DNA of 36,014 bases from Flavobacteriales bacterium (GTDB lineage: Bacteria; Bacteroidota; Bacteroidia; Flavobacteriales; Flavobacteriaceae). The notes below the pieces were generated by a model. The model was not told the origin of the DNA and did not search any database. It saw only the letters and a program-made list of their open reading frames with translations. The DNA lies in contig WTJC01000042.1 of NCBI GenBank assembly GCA_011525015.1, positions 4,806 to 40,819 of the forward strand. Direction: 5' to 3'. This document shows, in pieces, positions 1-7,826 of this stretch (within the stretch, counting starts at the first letter, position 1; every line of letters begins with the position of its first letter). A program made the position numbers and the translations under genes.

Positions 1-303
1 CTAAATGGAAAGTCGTATCAGCGGGTTTGGCTTTTAGATTTTGTAGAAATTGACGGAAAAAGACATCCAATGAGTCGTGAAATTGCAGAACGATGTCTCT
101 CTATTCTACTTGAGGAATTGAGTATAAGAAATGAACACTATAGCATTTTTAAACAAGCAGAAAAAAGTGTTTTACTCAGTAGAGATTTCTTTGGATGGGA
201 GTGGATTTTAGAGCCTGCTCAACAGCTGCAAAAACCTTCTAACAATTCTAGACTTGGAGCTGTTCGAAAGAAGAGAAAACAGCAAACCGAAACTGTTTCT
301 TAA
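1..303 (+). CDS. C-terminal part of an unrecognised protein (5' end outside window)
   Basis: The frame is open from base 1 (it starts L-N-G-K-S-Y-Q-R-V-W) through a TAA at 301-303, so the gene enters from the left and only its last 100 residues are visible. An internal ATG at 70 is not needed as a start. The visible part is mixed charged and hydrophobic with no membrane segment. It has a W-rich stretch (SRDFFGWEWILEP) and ends in a basic tail rich in K, R and Q. I do not recognise the family and assign no function. Its stop overlaps the stop of the convergent small gene at 300-539 by four bases. Confidence 0.6.
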   Translation, partial: LNGKSYQRVWLLDFVEIDGKRHPMSREIAERCLSILLEELSIRNEHYSIFKQAEKSVLLSRDFFGWEWILEPAQQLQKPSNNSRLGAVRKKRKQQTETVS

Positions 304-539
304 ATCGATCCGCTGGTATTGATTTTAGAATTGTACATCATCGCACCAATATCAGGATGAAGATGAAGTATAACTGCCAATTGATCTTCTGTCCATTCTC
401 CTGTCATAAGTAATCTTTTACAGTAAGATCGGTTTCTTAGCTCTCCTATCTTATTATTAACAGACCATTCAGAATAGATTCTGACCGCCGCAATAATTAG
501 CACTATAAGCGTCACTATCGATGTTCCTATAATAATCAT
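300..539 (-). CDS. Small single-span membrane protein, hypothetical
   Basis: A 79-residue protein with one strongly hydrophobic N-terminal segment (about residues 1-20, rich in I, V and L) followed by a polar cytoplasmic or periplasmic tail. The tail contains a short EWTEDQLAVILHLHPDIGAMM stretch that could be an amphipathic helix. It starts with ATG. Its TAA overlaps the stop of the upstream convergent gene, the compact packing seen elsewhere in this window. No family is recognised. It could be a spurious frame, but the clean membrane-segment-plus-tail design and the exact stop-stop overlap favour a real gene. Confidence 0.5.
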   Translation of the reverse strand: MIIIGTSIVTLIVLIIAAVRIYSEWSVNNKIGELRNRSYCKRLLMTGEWTEDQLAVILHLHPDIGAMMYNSKINTSGSI

Positions 540-606
540 AAATTTCTTTTTCTTACAATTTAAATGCTGTTCTTGGGTTCAAGCCATTTTTCAGTTAAAC
601 ATCACA

Positions 607-641
607 TTTGTATCGATAAATCAAAATCTACACTAAATTTG
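607..641 (+). promoter_or_regulatory. Candidate promoter for the MOSC gene
   Basis: TTTG at 607-610 and TAAATTTG at 634-641 are separated by 23 bases. This fits the Bacteroidota pattern TTTG/TAnnTTTG at the long end of the usual spacing. It lies 24 bases upstream of the TTG start at 665. It is a sequence match only. Confidence 0.4.
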
Positions 642-664
642 AGTTGTTAAATTGAAACGATCCA

Positions 665-1456
665 TTGCCTACATTAAGCGCGCTTTATTCGTATCCTATT
701 AAATCCATTCAAGGGGTTTCGCACAGGTCTTGCCCTGTACACGATAGAGGTCTATGGCTAGATCGAAGATGGATGCTCATCGACCAAAACAATAATTTTA
801 TCACCCAGCGCACAGAAGAGCGAATGGCCTTGTTTCAAACGCGTTTGCATCAAAACCACATTGAATTGGAGTTTGATGGAGCGCAAAAAATAGTTCCCCT
901 CGAAAATCATTCCACTATTTCGGTAGAGGTACAGATTTGGAGCGACCGTTGTACAGCTTATTTGGTCGACCCTCAACTCGACTCATGGTTCAGTTCAATT
1001 TTGGGTAGGTCATGTAGACTAGTTTATATGCCTGAAAGCACCAAGCGCTCAGTCGAACAACAAGAGGATAGCTCTGAACATATCACTGGATTTTCTGATG
1101 CCTATCCGTTTTTAATTATTTCAGAGCAATCGCTTGAAGACCTAAATTCTAGATTACCAAAAGCCATGAGCATGAAACGCTTTAGACCAAATCTTGTTGT
1201 TGATGCAGATCGAGCTTTTGAAGAAGATTCGTGGAAGACGATTAAAATAGGTGAGGTTATTTTTGACTTGGTTAAGCCTTGTAAACGTTGTGTGTTGACA
1301 ACTGTCAATCCTGAAACAGGTGTAAAAGGAGAAGAGCCTCTTAAAACCCTCAGCAGCTATCGCAAAATCAATAATGAAATCTTATTTGGTCAGAATGCCG
1401 TTCAACGAAATAATGGACAAATTCATGTCGGAGACCAAATTGAAATCTTAGCTTAA
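665..1456 (+). CDS. MOSC domain protein (YcbX/mARC-like, no ferredoxin domain)
   Basis: The 263-residue product has the MOSC N-terminal beta-barrel signature at the very start (LSALYSYPIKSIQGV, then DRGLWLDRRWMLID) and a C-terminal MOSC domain. The latter contains the conserved cysteine region K-P-C-K-R-C-V-L-T-T-V-N-P-E-T-G near residue 210. MOSC proteins of this class bind molybdenum cofactor through that cysteine and reduce N-hydroxylated or S-oxide compounds. The start is TTG: an in-frame TGA at 653-655 excludes anything further upstream, and the first ATG would cut into the signature. E. coli YcbX carries a C-terminal 2Fe-2S domain; this protein lacks one. The next gene downstream encodes a reductase-ferredoxin module that could serve it (inference). 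Confidence 0.85.
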   Translation: MPTLSALYSYPIKSIQGVSHRSCPVHDRGLWLDRRWMLIDQNNNFITQRTEERMALFQTRLHQNHIELEFDGAQKIVPLENHSTISVEVQIWSDRCTAYLVDPQLDSWFSSILGRSCRLVYMPESTKRSVEQQEDSSEHITGFSDAYPFLIISEQSLEDLNSRLPKAMSMKRFRPNLVVDADRAFEEDSWKTIKIGEVIFDLVKPCKRCVLTTVNPETGVKGEEPLKTLSSYRKINNEILFGQNAVQRNNGQIHVGDQIEILA

Positions 1457-1560
1457 ATCAACTCCTTTTAAATTTTAAAAAGTTAAACAAAAGTGGTTTG
1501 AGCGCTTTGAAACCGCTATTTTTAAAACCTGTTTCAATTCCTATAGAGCTTGCCATAAAA

Positions 1561-3243
1561 ATGAATTTTAAAGAACTCAATATCATCGACAAACGAAATT
1601 TAACACCACTTTGTGTTGAATTCACCTTTGAGTTGCCTAAGAAATTCAAAAGATCTTTTAACCCGCAAGCAGGTCAATATGTCACACTTAAAATTTCAGA
1701 TGAAAAGGTGACCCAGGCCAGAAATTACTCCATAAGCAAATTCAAGCCCGAACAAAACACTTTTAGTATTGCCGTAAAAAGAGTCGAGAAAGGATGGTTT
1801 TCGAATCGCCTTATCAATGGGTTTCAAATTGGCGATAAACTCCAAGTAAGTGAGCCTCAGGGAGATTTTCTTATCTCGAAAAAAGACCTAAAAGCATATA
1901 AGCAATTTGTTTTTTTAAGCGGGGGAAGTGGAATTACTCCTATACTTAATCTGTTAGCTCATTTAAAACAACAAGATTATACGGGTGATGTAATTCTTAT
2001 TTATGGAAATAAAAATGAAAAAGAAATTATCTATAAAGCAGAACTGGATCAACTTCAAAAGCAGTGGCCCAATTTTAAAATCATATACGGTTTAGAAGAA
2101 ACCTCTTCACCTGACTATGAAAAGTGTCAACTCACTGTAAATTGTTTGAAGGGGCTTTTTGCAAAGTATCAAATCAAAAGTGCTAATAGTTGTTTTTTAG
2201 CAAGCGGACCCCCGATCATCATTGATAATTTAAGAATCTTCTTACAAGAGATTAAGGTCAAGCTTACGCATTTGAAGTTTGAAAAGTTTTTTATTGAATT
2301 AGACTTAAAAACGACTCAACAGCAAATAGAGGTTGAAATAAATAAAGAGCAAAAGCAAATTGTTGTTGCGGCTCAGCAAACTCTTTTAGACGCCTGTTTG
2401 AATGCCGGACTTCCTATTCAGCACAACTGTAAATCTGGTAGTTGTCGAAGTTGTCAGGCCATCATAAAAAAAGGCGAAGTATTTCCGCATAGTAAGAACC
2501 GAAAAGTCTTGACCTGCCAAACAGGAGCGAATGATTCAAACCTTAAATTGAGTTTTGACATTCCACTCATTCAATCCCTTTGGAGCGATAGAAACTTACT
2601 CATCGCAACAGGTATGCTACTGGCCTTAATATTACTTATTCCGATTCAGCATCCCGACAACGAAGTGTTTCTGGCCAAGGGTGAACTTAACACTGGACAC
2701 GAAGACTTGAGTTGCGTACAGTGTCACAGCAGCGCCGATGGTACACTAAGACAACAATTACAACACAATACCAAAGAATTACTTCAGGCCAGCTTTGATT
2801 TTACCACATTTGGAAATAAAAAGGTTGATAACGAGCAGTGTTTAAAATGTCATCAACGCCCAAATGACAGACATCCAACTCATCGCTTCAACGAACCCCG
2901 ATTTAAAGAGGCTGTCGCTCAAATACAGGCTCAAAATTGTACGACTTGCCACGGAGAACACCTCGGTCGAAGGGTGAAATTTGAACAAGTAGACTTTTGC
3001 GTGAATTGTCACAGTGATACCGAAATCAAAAATGATCCTATTGACTTTAAACACGCTGATTTAATTTTACAAAACAAATGGGATACCTGCATTCAATGCC
3101 ACGACTTTCACGGAAATCATGAAATGCAAGTTCCTGTAGCCATAAAAGACACTATTTCTAAAAAAGAATTAAACGATTACTACCGTGGAAGTGATGATCC
3201 TTTTGGTGATGTTAAAACCTATATGGCGACATTAAACGAATAA
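1561..3243 (+). CDS. FNR-type flavin reductase / 2Fe-2S ferredoxin / membrane span / pentaheme cytochrome c fusion
   Basis: The 560-residue fusion has four parts. An FAD-binding reductase barrel carries R-N-Y-S near residues 54-57. A nucleotide-binding domain carries GGSGITP near 121-127. A plant-type ferredoxin domain has cysteines near 290, 295, 298 and 319 (C-x4-C-x2-C ... C). A single membrane helix spans about 345-363, and the tail has five CxxCH haem sites (CVQCH, CLKCH, CTTCH, CVNCH, CIQCH, near 385, 427, 460, 480 and 510). With no N-terminal signal, the flavin and iron-sulphur parts should be cytoplasmic and the haems periplasmic. I chose ATG 1561 over TTG 1498 because the reductase fold starts at MNFKELNIIDK and the 21 extra residues look unlike protein. 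The next gene follows after 3 bases. The electron acceptor is unknown. Confidence 0.88.
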   Translation: MNFKELNIIDKRNLTPLCVEFTFELPKKFKRSFNPQAGQYVTLKISDEKVTQARNYSISKFKPEQNTFSIAVKRVEKGWFSNRLINGFQIGDKLQVSEPQGDFLISKKDLKAYKQFVFLSGGSGITPILNLLAHLKQQDYTGDVILIYGNKNEKEIIYKAELDQLQKQWPNFKIIYGLEETSSPDYEKCQLTVNCLKGLFAKYQIKSANSCFLASGPPIIIDNLRIFLQEIKVKLTHLKFEKFFIELDLKTTQQQIEVEINKEQKQIVVAAQQTLLDACLNAGLPIQHNCKSGSCRSCQAIIKKGEVFPHSKNRKVLTCQTGANDSNLKLSFDIPLIQSLWSDRNLLIATGMLLALILLIPIQHPDNEVFLAKGELNTGHEDLSCVQCHSSADGTLRQQLQHNTKELLQASFDFTTFGNKKVDNEQCLKCHQRPNDRHPTHRFNEPRFKEAVAQIQAQNCTTCHGEHLGRRVKFEQVDFCVNCHSDTEIKNDPIDFKHADLILQNKWDTCIQCHDFHGNHEMQVPVAIKDTISKKELNDYYRGSDDPFGDVKTYMATLNE

Positions 3244-3246
3244 ACT

Positions 3247-4077
3247 ATGACAAAGAAAACTTTATTCTACAGCCTTCTTATCCTGCTTTTTATAGCCCTG
3301 AACGTATATCTTTTCGTCACCGCTCCAGCGCCTTTATCTCAAGACAAGGCACTTGAAAAAAAGACCTATTCCGTTAAAGAAGCTTTTGAATTGGTAGCGC
3401 ACTTGAACGATACCTATCGCACCCTTTACACTAAAGCCATTGTCGGAAAGGGAAAAGAAAATGGATTAAAATTTGATGAAGATTGGCAAGATAAAAAAGT
3501 AGAAGCTGGACCACTACCCGCACTTTTTCTGAGGGGAACTTCACAAGAAATTGAAAAAAACCCTATCCCTCTTGGACTTTATCTCGGTTCTGACTTTCCC
3601 ATTGAAAAATCAAATCAGTTTAGTGGAATTCAAGCTGAGAAATTTCAAGAAATTAGGGCAGATAGAAATCCTCGGTTTTTTTATGATCAGGATTCTGAAC
3701 GACACATTGCAATGTTTCCAGATATCGCTTCTGCAGCGGCATGTGTGAGTTGTCACAACGAACACCCAAACACTTCTAAGAATGATTGGAAACTCGGAGA
3801 TATTATGGGAGCAACCACATGGTCTTATCCTAAAGATTCGCTCTCTACAGATGAAGTTGTGGCCTGGGTTCAAACCTATCAAACTGCTGCGCTAACGACC
3901 TATGCGCATTACCTCTCGGAAACACAAAAGTTTACCCAAAATGAAAAGCCCAACATTGGAGAAAATTGGCCAGACAAAGGATATTATCTTCCATCTCGCC
4001 AGCGATTTGCAGACTCATTACAACAATTAACTGCAGCGGTTATTGCTGACTACATGATTCGACTCGATGAGTTTTAA
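3247..4077 (+). CDS. Membrane-anchored Tll0287-like (DUF3365) c-type haem protein
   Basis: The 276-residue protein has an N-terminal uncleaved signal anchor (about residues 5-24), then a periplasmic domain. That domain has the features of the Tll0287-like/DUF3365 family: a helical start, a P-R-F-F-Y-D segment near residue 142 and one haem site C-V-S-C-H-N-E-H-P at 166-174. The family is PAS-like and is often found as a haem-binding sensor input domain, here standing alone. It starts 3 bases after the pentaheme fusion gene and overlaps the following membrane gene by 11 bases, so the three are almost certainly co-transcribed. It could be an electron-accepting partner or a redox sensor for the system; the sequence does not decide between these. 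Confidence 0.8.
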   Translation: MTKKTLFYSLLILLFIALNVYLFVTAPAPLSQDKALEKKTYSVKEAFELVAHLNDTYRTLYTKAIVGKGKENGLKFDEDWQDKKVEAGPLPALFLRGTSQEIEKNPIPLGLYLGSDFPIEKSNQFSGIQAEKFQEIRADRNPRFFYDQDSERHIAMFPDIASAAACVSCHNEHPNTSKNDWKLGDIMGATTWSYPKDSLSTDEVVAWVQTYQTAALTTYAHYLSETQKFTQNEKPNIGENWPDKGYYLPSRQRFADSLQQLTAAVIADYMIRLDEF

Positions 4078-4540
4078 ACAACGATTCATAGGATTCTCGT
4101 TACTGCTTTTGTACCTCATTCAATACGAAATGAATTGGTCTTGGCAGCCCCTAGAATCACTACAAGAGAATGATTGGTATAAAAACAGTACAGGTTTTTT
4201 GCTATTCGGATTGTTTTTAAGTCAATGGATGCTTCCTGTACAGCGGTACTTCTTTGATTTAAAAGAGGCTGAATTCGACAGAAAATTAAAGCAACATAAC
4301 AAAATCGGTCTCTTCAGTCCTGTCGTTTTTTACTTTCATGCGATTAAACCTGAATATGGATTTTTGTTGGCCTTGGCGGGATTATACCTCTTTAATCAGC
4401 TCGTTGGATTACTTCTGGAGTACACCTACAAGTCAAAATCTAGGGTCCTCAATTTTTTGTTGAGCTTACACATTATAGGTGTTTCACTACTGGTTGTGGG
4501 CGTCGGATTGCATATTTGGTTGGTGTTTTACTACAACTGA
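4067..4540 (+). CDS. Small four-span membrane protein with two H-x13-H pairs, probable di-haem b-type cytochrome
   Basis: The 157-residue protein has about four hydrophobic helices. Two of them carry histidines exactly 14 positions apart: H77 and H91 (H-N-K-I-G ... F-Y-F-H), and H135 and H149 (L-H-I-I-G ... G-L-H-I-W). Paired H-x13-H on two helices is the arrangement by which ferric-reductase/NOX-type and b-type cytochromes hold two stacked haems across the membrane. I infer a trans-membrane electron carrier, although overall similarity to a named family cannot be tested here. It overlaps the preceding haem-protein gene by 11 bases and its end overlaps the convergent hydrolase gene by 10 bases. 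Confidence 0.7.
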   Translation: MSFKQRFIGFSLLLLYLIQYEMNWSWQPLESLQENDWYKNSTGFLLFGLFLSQWMLPVQRYFFDLKEAEFDRKLKQHNKIGLFSPVVFYFHAIKPEYGFLLALAGLYLFNQLVGLLLEYTYKSKSRVLNFLLSLHIIGVSLLVVGVGLHIWLVFYYN

Positions 4541-5586
4541 GGGTAGTCTTCGGCATTGTTGCGTTTATTATCTGTTGGAGAGGCGACTACAAGACCCACG
4601 GTATTAATTAGAAATTGGGTAGTCTCCTGATACACCTCTTCGACTGCAGCAGAAGCCAAAGGGCTCGCAATAATATGATTTCCCGCCTCTGGAAAGGCCA
4701 CCTTATATTTTTTTGACTCTGGTGTAGTTATTTGTTCGTACATCTCAAGCATGGCATCAATACTCACTACTTTATCCTGTTCCTCTTCATTTTTATAGTA
4801 GTATCCTAAAAATAGGGGTTCGTCTACCGTTTTAAAGGTAGCCTCATTCATATGTGCACTTAAAAAAGCTTGAAGTTCAGGGAGGGCCGAAACGGCGTAA
4901 TGATCGTTCCAATAGGGTTTTCTTCGTTGTGGAACATCTGGATAAAACTGGTCAGACCCTTGAATTTTTTTTGCAATTTGAGCGCCCCATGGTTTATCTA
5001 AAATCTTAGCTGTAGAACTGTAAATTTCAATATTAGGAGAATAGAGTACGACGGCCTTTAAATTTTCAATTTCTGAAGCGAGGTAGAGGGCCAGTGACCC
5101 ACCCGTTGATGTTGAAACCAAAATAAGTTCTTCGCCTAAAAGTTGTCCATAAGCTATGGCCTCTTTTGCCGATTGAATCAATTTATCTGCGGTCAGCTCT
5201 TCAAAAGGAACTTGCTTTTCAATACCATGAGCATATAATCTCGGTAAATACAAATTAGCACCAAATGTTTCGGCAAGACGGTAATGAACGGGAGCACCTT
5301 CTTGTTTTGAGGCTGACCACCCGTGCAGATAAACGATACTGTACTTGGTTTTAACCCCTGCTTGATCGGCCCAAATGATTTCGGATTCGTTATCAGGCTT
5401 TAAGCCTTGTACCTTTCGTTCTCTTTGGTCAATATAGGTTTCTATAGTCTCAATTGACACCTCTACTTTAGGCAACCGCTTGTCTTCGGTAAGCTTGGGT
5501 TTCGGACCCAAAGCGTAAACGATACAGACCACGATTAAGGCAGCGAGGAAGACTTTTAAACCCTTACTGAATTCTATCTTTTTCAT
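4531..5586 (-). CDS. Alpha/beta hydrolase, membrane-anchored
   Basis: The 351-residue protein has an N-terminal membrane segment (about residues 10-27) and an alpha/beta-hydrolase fold. Visible elements are a strand followed by the oxyanion motif Y-L-H-G-W (86-90), the nucleophile elbow S-T-S-T-G-G (158-163, Ser160), a likely acid near Asp271 (D-K-V-V-S-I-D) and His304 in G-N-H. The elbow has serine where the usual G-x-S-x-G has its first glycine. The fold is typical of esterases, lipases and serine aminopeptidase-like enzymes; the substrate cannot be read. The gene is divergent from the Nramp-family gene and convergent with the cytochrome operon. A short C-terminal extension after the fold is polar. 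Confidence 0.85.
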   Translation of the reverse strand: MKKIEFSKGLKVFLAALIVVCIVYALGPKPKLTEDKRLPKVEVSIETIETYIDQRERKVQGLKPDNESEIIWADQAGVKTKYSIVYLHGWSASKQEGAPVHYRLAETFGANLYLPRLYAHGIEKQVPFEELTADKLIQSAKEAIAYGQLLGEELILVSTSTGGSLALYLASEIENLKAVVLYSPNIEIYSSTAKILDKPWGAQIAKKIQGSDQFYPDVPQRRKPYWNDHYAVSALPELQAFLSAHMNEATFKTVDEPLFLGYYYKNEEEQDKVVSIDAMLEMYEQITTPESKKYKVAFPEAGNHIIASPLASAAVEEVYQETTQFLINTVGLVVASPTDNKRNNAEDYPQL

Positions 5587-5612
5587 AACAGCTCATTACT
5601 TAATAGCATCCG

Positions 5613-5620
5613 CAAAATTA
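5613..5620 (-). promoter_or_regulatory. Candidate -7 element upstream of the hydrolase gene
   Basis: TAATTTTG on the minus strand matches TAnnTTTG, 26 bases upstream of the ATG at 5586. I see no good TTTG at the expected distance, so the match is partial. Confidence 0.3.
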
Positions 5621-5671
5621 TTTCATATTTTTTTAATAGCTTGAGACTCTAAACAGACCAATAGAAAACAC

Positions 5672-6934
5672 ATGAGCAATTCGAAAATCAAGATTTTTTT
5701 AAAAGCCCTTGGCCCAGGGATTTTATTTGCCTCAATGGCCATTGGAACCTCACATTTAGTGCTTTCAACCAAGGCAGGAGCAACCTATGGCATATTGATG
5801 GCTATACCTATTGCACTTGCTAATATTTTAAAATATCCTTTCTTCGAATTTGGAGTGCGCTATACGCAATCCACAGAAACCTCTTTGATTGAGGGCTATT
5901 CGAAAAGAGGAAAAACTTACCTCTACCTCTACGGACTCATTACCTTGGTCAGCACGTTTACTGTTTTATCCGCGCTCTACAGTGTGACTACCGGCTTATT
6001 GGCAAACTTGATGAAATGGAATGAAGTTCCTTTGGAATACATCTCTGCAGGCTTATTTGTGTTTATTACCGCACTACTGGTCATTGGGCGTTATAAATTT
6101 TTAGAACAGGCCTTAAAAATCATCATTAGCGTTTTGTTTTTTGCCTTATTGGCTACAACCATAATGGTAGTCAACGACGGTAAAGCTCCCCTTATCGATA
6201 CTTTCGAAGCACCTCAATGGTTTGACAAGGTGGGTGTACTCTTTCTGATCAGTTTGGTGGGATGGATGCCAACCGCCGTAGAAGCTTCTGGTTGGGTCAG
6301 TATGTGGAGCTTAGAAAAAATGAAATCCAAAACCTTTAAACCCAATTTCGTTCAGGCCATGAGAGAGTTTGATACGGGTTACTGGCTGACCGCAGTATTG
6401 GCTTTTTTCTTTTTAATCATGGGATATTACACCCTTTATGGCAGTGGGAATCAACTATCAGAAAGCAGTGTAGCATTTGCAAATGATTTAGTAGAACTAT
6501 TTACCGTACAATTAGGCAACTGGGCTTATGTGCTGATTGCTACAGCAGCATTCGCGACAATGTTTAGCACCTGTATGACTGCTCATGATGCTGTTGCGAG
6601 AGTTAGCAATGAAGTATTGCATGAACTCAAATGGATTCCCAAAAAAAATTCTGCTGTAAAACTTCAGTTTGCAATGATGGTTATTGTTCTGGGTGTAATC
6701 AACTGGATTGTGATCAATGTTTTCTCCTCTAACATGATGTTCCTAGTGGCGCTGGCAACCTCAACCTCATTTGTTTTTGCGCCTATCATTGGCTATATGA
6801 ATCTCAAAAACATCAAAGGAGAAGAAATGAATCCTGAACACCGACCAAGCAAGCAAATGATTCTACTGACCTATGTCGGAATGTTTTTCTTAGGCGTTTT
6901 CGCCCTGTATTATTTGTATTTACAATTCACCTAA
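5672..6934 (+). CDS. Nramp-family transporter with atypical metal-site motifs
   Basis: The 420-residue integral membrane protein has about 11 helices. The family start is recognisable (K-A-L-G-P-G-I-L-F-A-S-M-A) with Nramp-like spacing throughout. In canonical Nramp proteins helix 1 carries D-P-G-N and helix 6 carries M-P-H, which bind the divalent metal. Here helix 1 has G-T-S-H (25-28) and helix 6 has W-M-P-T (198-201), so the usual aspartate, asparagine and helix-6 histidine are absent. It may move a different substrate such as another cation or an organic molecule. Bacteroidota genomes commonly annotate this kind of gene simply as Nramp family. It is convergent with fabD, overlapping it by 15 bases. 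Confidence 0.8.
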   Translation: MSNSKIKIFLKALGPGILFASMAIGTSHLVLSTKAGATYGILMAIPIALANILKYPFFEFGVRYTQSTETSLIEGYSKRGKTYLYLYGLITLVSTFTVLSALYSVTTGLLANLMKWNEVPLEYISAGLFVFITALLVIGRYKFLEQALKIIISVLFFALLATTIMVVNDGKAPLIDTFEAPQWFDKVGVLFLISLVGWMPTAVEASGWVSMWSLEKMKSKTFKPNFVQAMREFDTGYWLTAVLAFFFLIMGYYTLYGSGNQLSESSVAFANDLVELFTVQLGNWAYVLIATAAFATMFSTCMTAHDAVARVSNEVLHELKWIPKKNSAVKLQFAMMVIVLGVINWIVINVFSSNMMFLVALATSTSFVFAPIIGYMNLKNIKGEEMNPEHRPSKQMILLTYVGMFFLGVFALYYLYLQFT

Positions 6935-7813
6935 AGGGTTTCCCGAAGAGGTGTTTGCAGCTCGGTCTATTTTTTTAACTAAACCTTGCAAAACCTTTCC
7001 TGGACCCAATTCGACAAATTCATTCGCACCATCAGCGATCATGTTTTGTACACTCTGTGTCCAACGCACCGCGGAGGTTAACTGAGCAATAAGTTCTGTC
7101 TTGATTTGAGCAGCATTGTCAACCCCTTTTGCAATGGTATTTTGGTAAACCGGACAAATCGGATTCTGAAAATTGGTGTTCTGAATAGATTGTTCTAAGC
7201 GCTCTCTTGCTGGCTGCATCAGTGGAGAGTGAAATGCTCCCCCAACAGGTAATAATAGCGCTCGTCGAGCTCCTTTTTCTTTAGCGGATTCACATGCCGC
7301 CTCAACCGCAGCCCATTGGCCTGAAATAACCAACTGACCTGGACAATTGTAATTTGCCGCAACTACGACGCCTTGTTGTTCTTCACAGAGTTGTTCAACC
7401 ACCTGATCTTCTAGTCCTAAAATTGCCGCCATAGTTCCTTTTTCGACATCACAAGCTTCTTGCATCGCTTGTGCGCGTTCGCTTACTAAACGCAATCCAT
7501 CCTCAAAACTCAATGCGCCTGCAGCAACCAAGGCTGAAAACTCCCCTAAAGAATGGCCGGCAACCATATCTGGCTTAAAATCTTCGCCGAGAAGTTTGGC
7601 AATAATAACCGAGTGGATAAAAATAGCAGGCTGGGTTACTTTGGTCTGTTTCAATTCCTCTGGAGTTCCTTCGAACATTGTTTTCGAGATTGAAAATCCA
7701 AGAATAGCATTAGCTGATTCAAATAAGTCTTTGGCCAGGGCGCTGTTTTCATAAAGATCTAATCCCATTCCAGTGAACTGGGCTCCTTGACCAGGAAATA
7801 CATATGCTTTCAT
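6920..7813 (-). CDS. fabD: Malonyl-CoA:ACP transacylase
   Basis: The 297-residue enzyme transfers malonyl from CoA to acyl carrier protein to begin fatty acid elongation. The family start V-F-P-G-Q-G-A-Q is present. So are the nucleophile G-H-S-L-G-E (Ser88), the arginine of S-E-R-A-Q-A-M (Arg113) that binds the malonyl carboxylate, and the catalytic histidine in G-A-F-H-S-P (His195). Length is normal. It lies 13 bases after the gamma carbonic anhydrase gene on the same strand, so the two are probably co-transcribed. The 3' end overlaps the convergent transporter gene. Confidence 0.95.
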   Translation of the reverse strand: MKAYVFPGQGAQFTGMGLDLYENSALAKDLFESANAILGFSISKTMFEGTPEELKQTKVTQPAIFIHSVIIAKLLGEDFKPDMVAGHSLGEFSALVAAGALSFEDGLRLVSERAQAMQEACDVEKGTMAAILGLEDQVVEQLCEEQQGVVVAANYNCPGQLVISGQWAAVEAACESAKEKGARRALLLPVGGAFHSPLMQPARERLEQSIQNTNFQNPICPVYQNTIAKGVDNAAQIKTELIAQLTSAVRWTQSVQNMIADGANEFVELGPGKVLQGLVKKIDRAANTSSGNPLGEL

Positions 7814-7826
7814 GTTTACTTTGTGT

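Noticed and set aside
1457-1500. AT-rich inverted repeat (CTTTTAAA/TTTAAAAAG) after the MOSC gene as a terminator
   Set aside because: The arms are only A/T, poorly paired and lack a convincing GC stem.
1498-1560. Upstream TTG start for the reductase fusion adding 21 residues
   Set aside because: The reductase fold starts at the ATG at 1561, the extra residues look non-coding, and a weak promoter-like TTTG ... TATTTTTA lies at 1497-1524.
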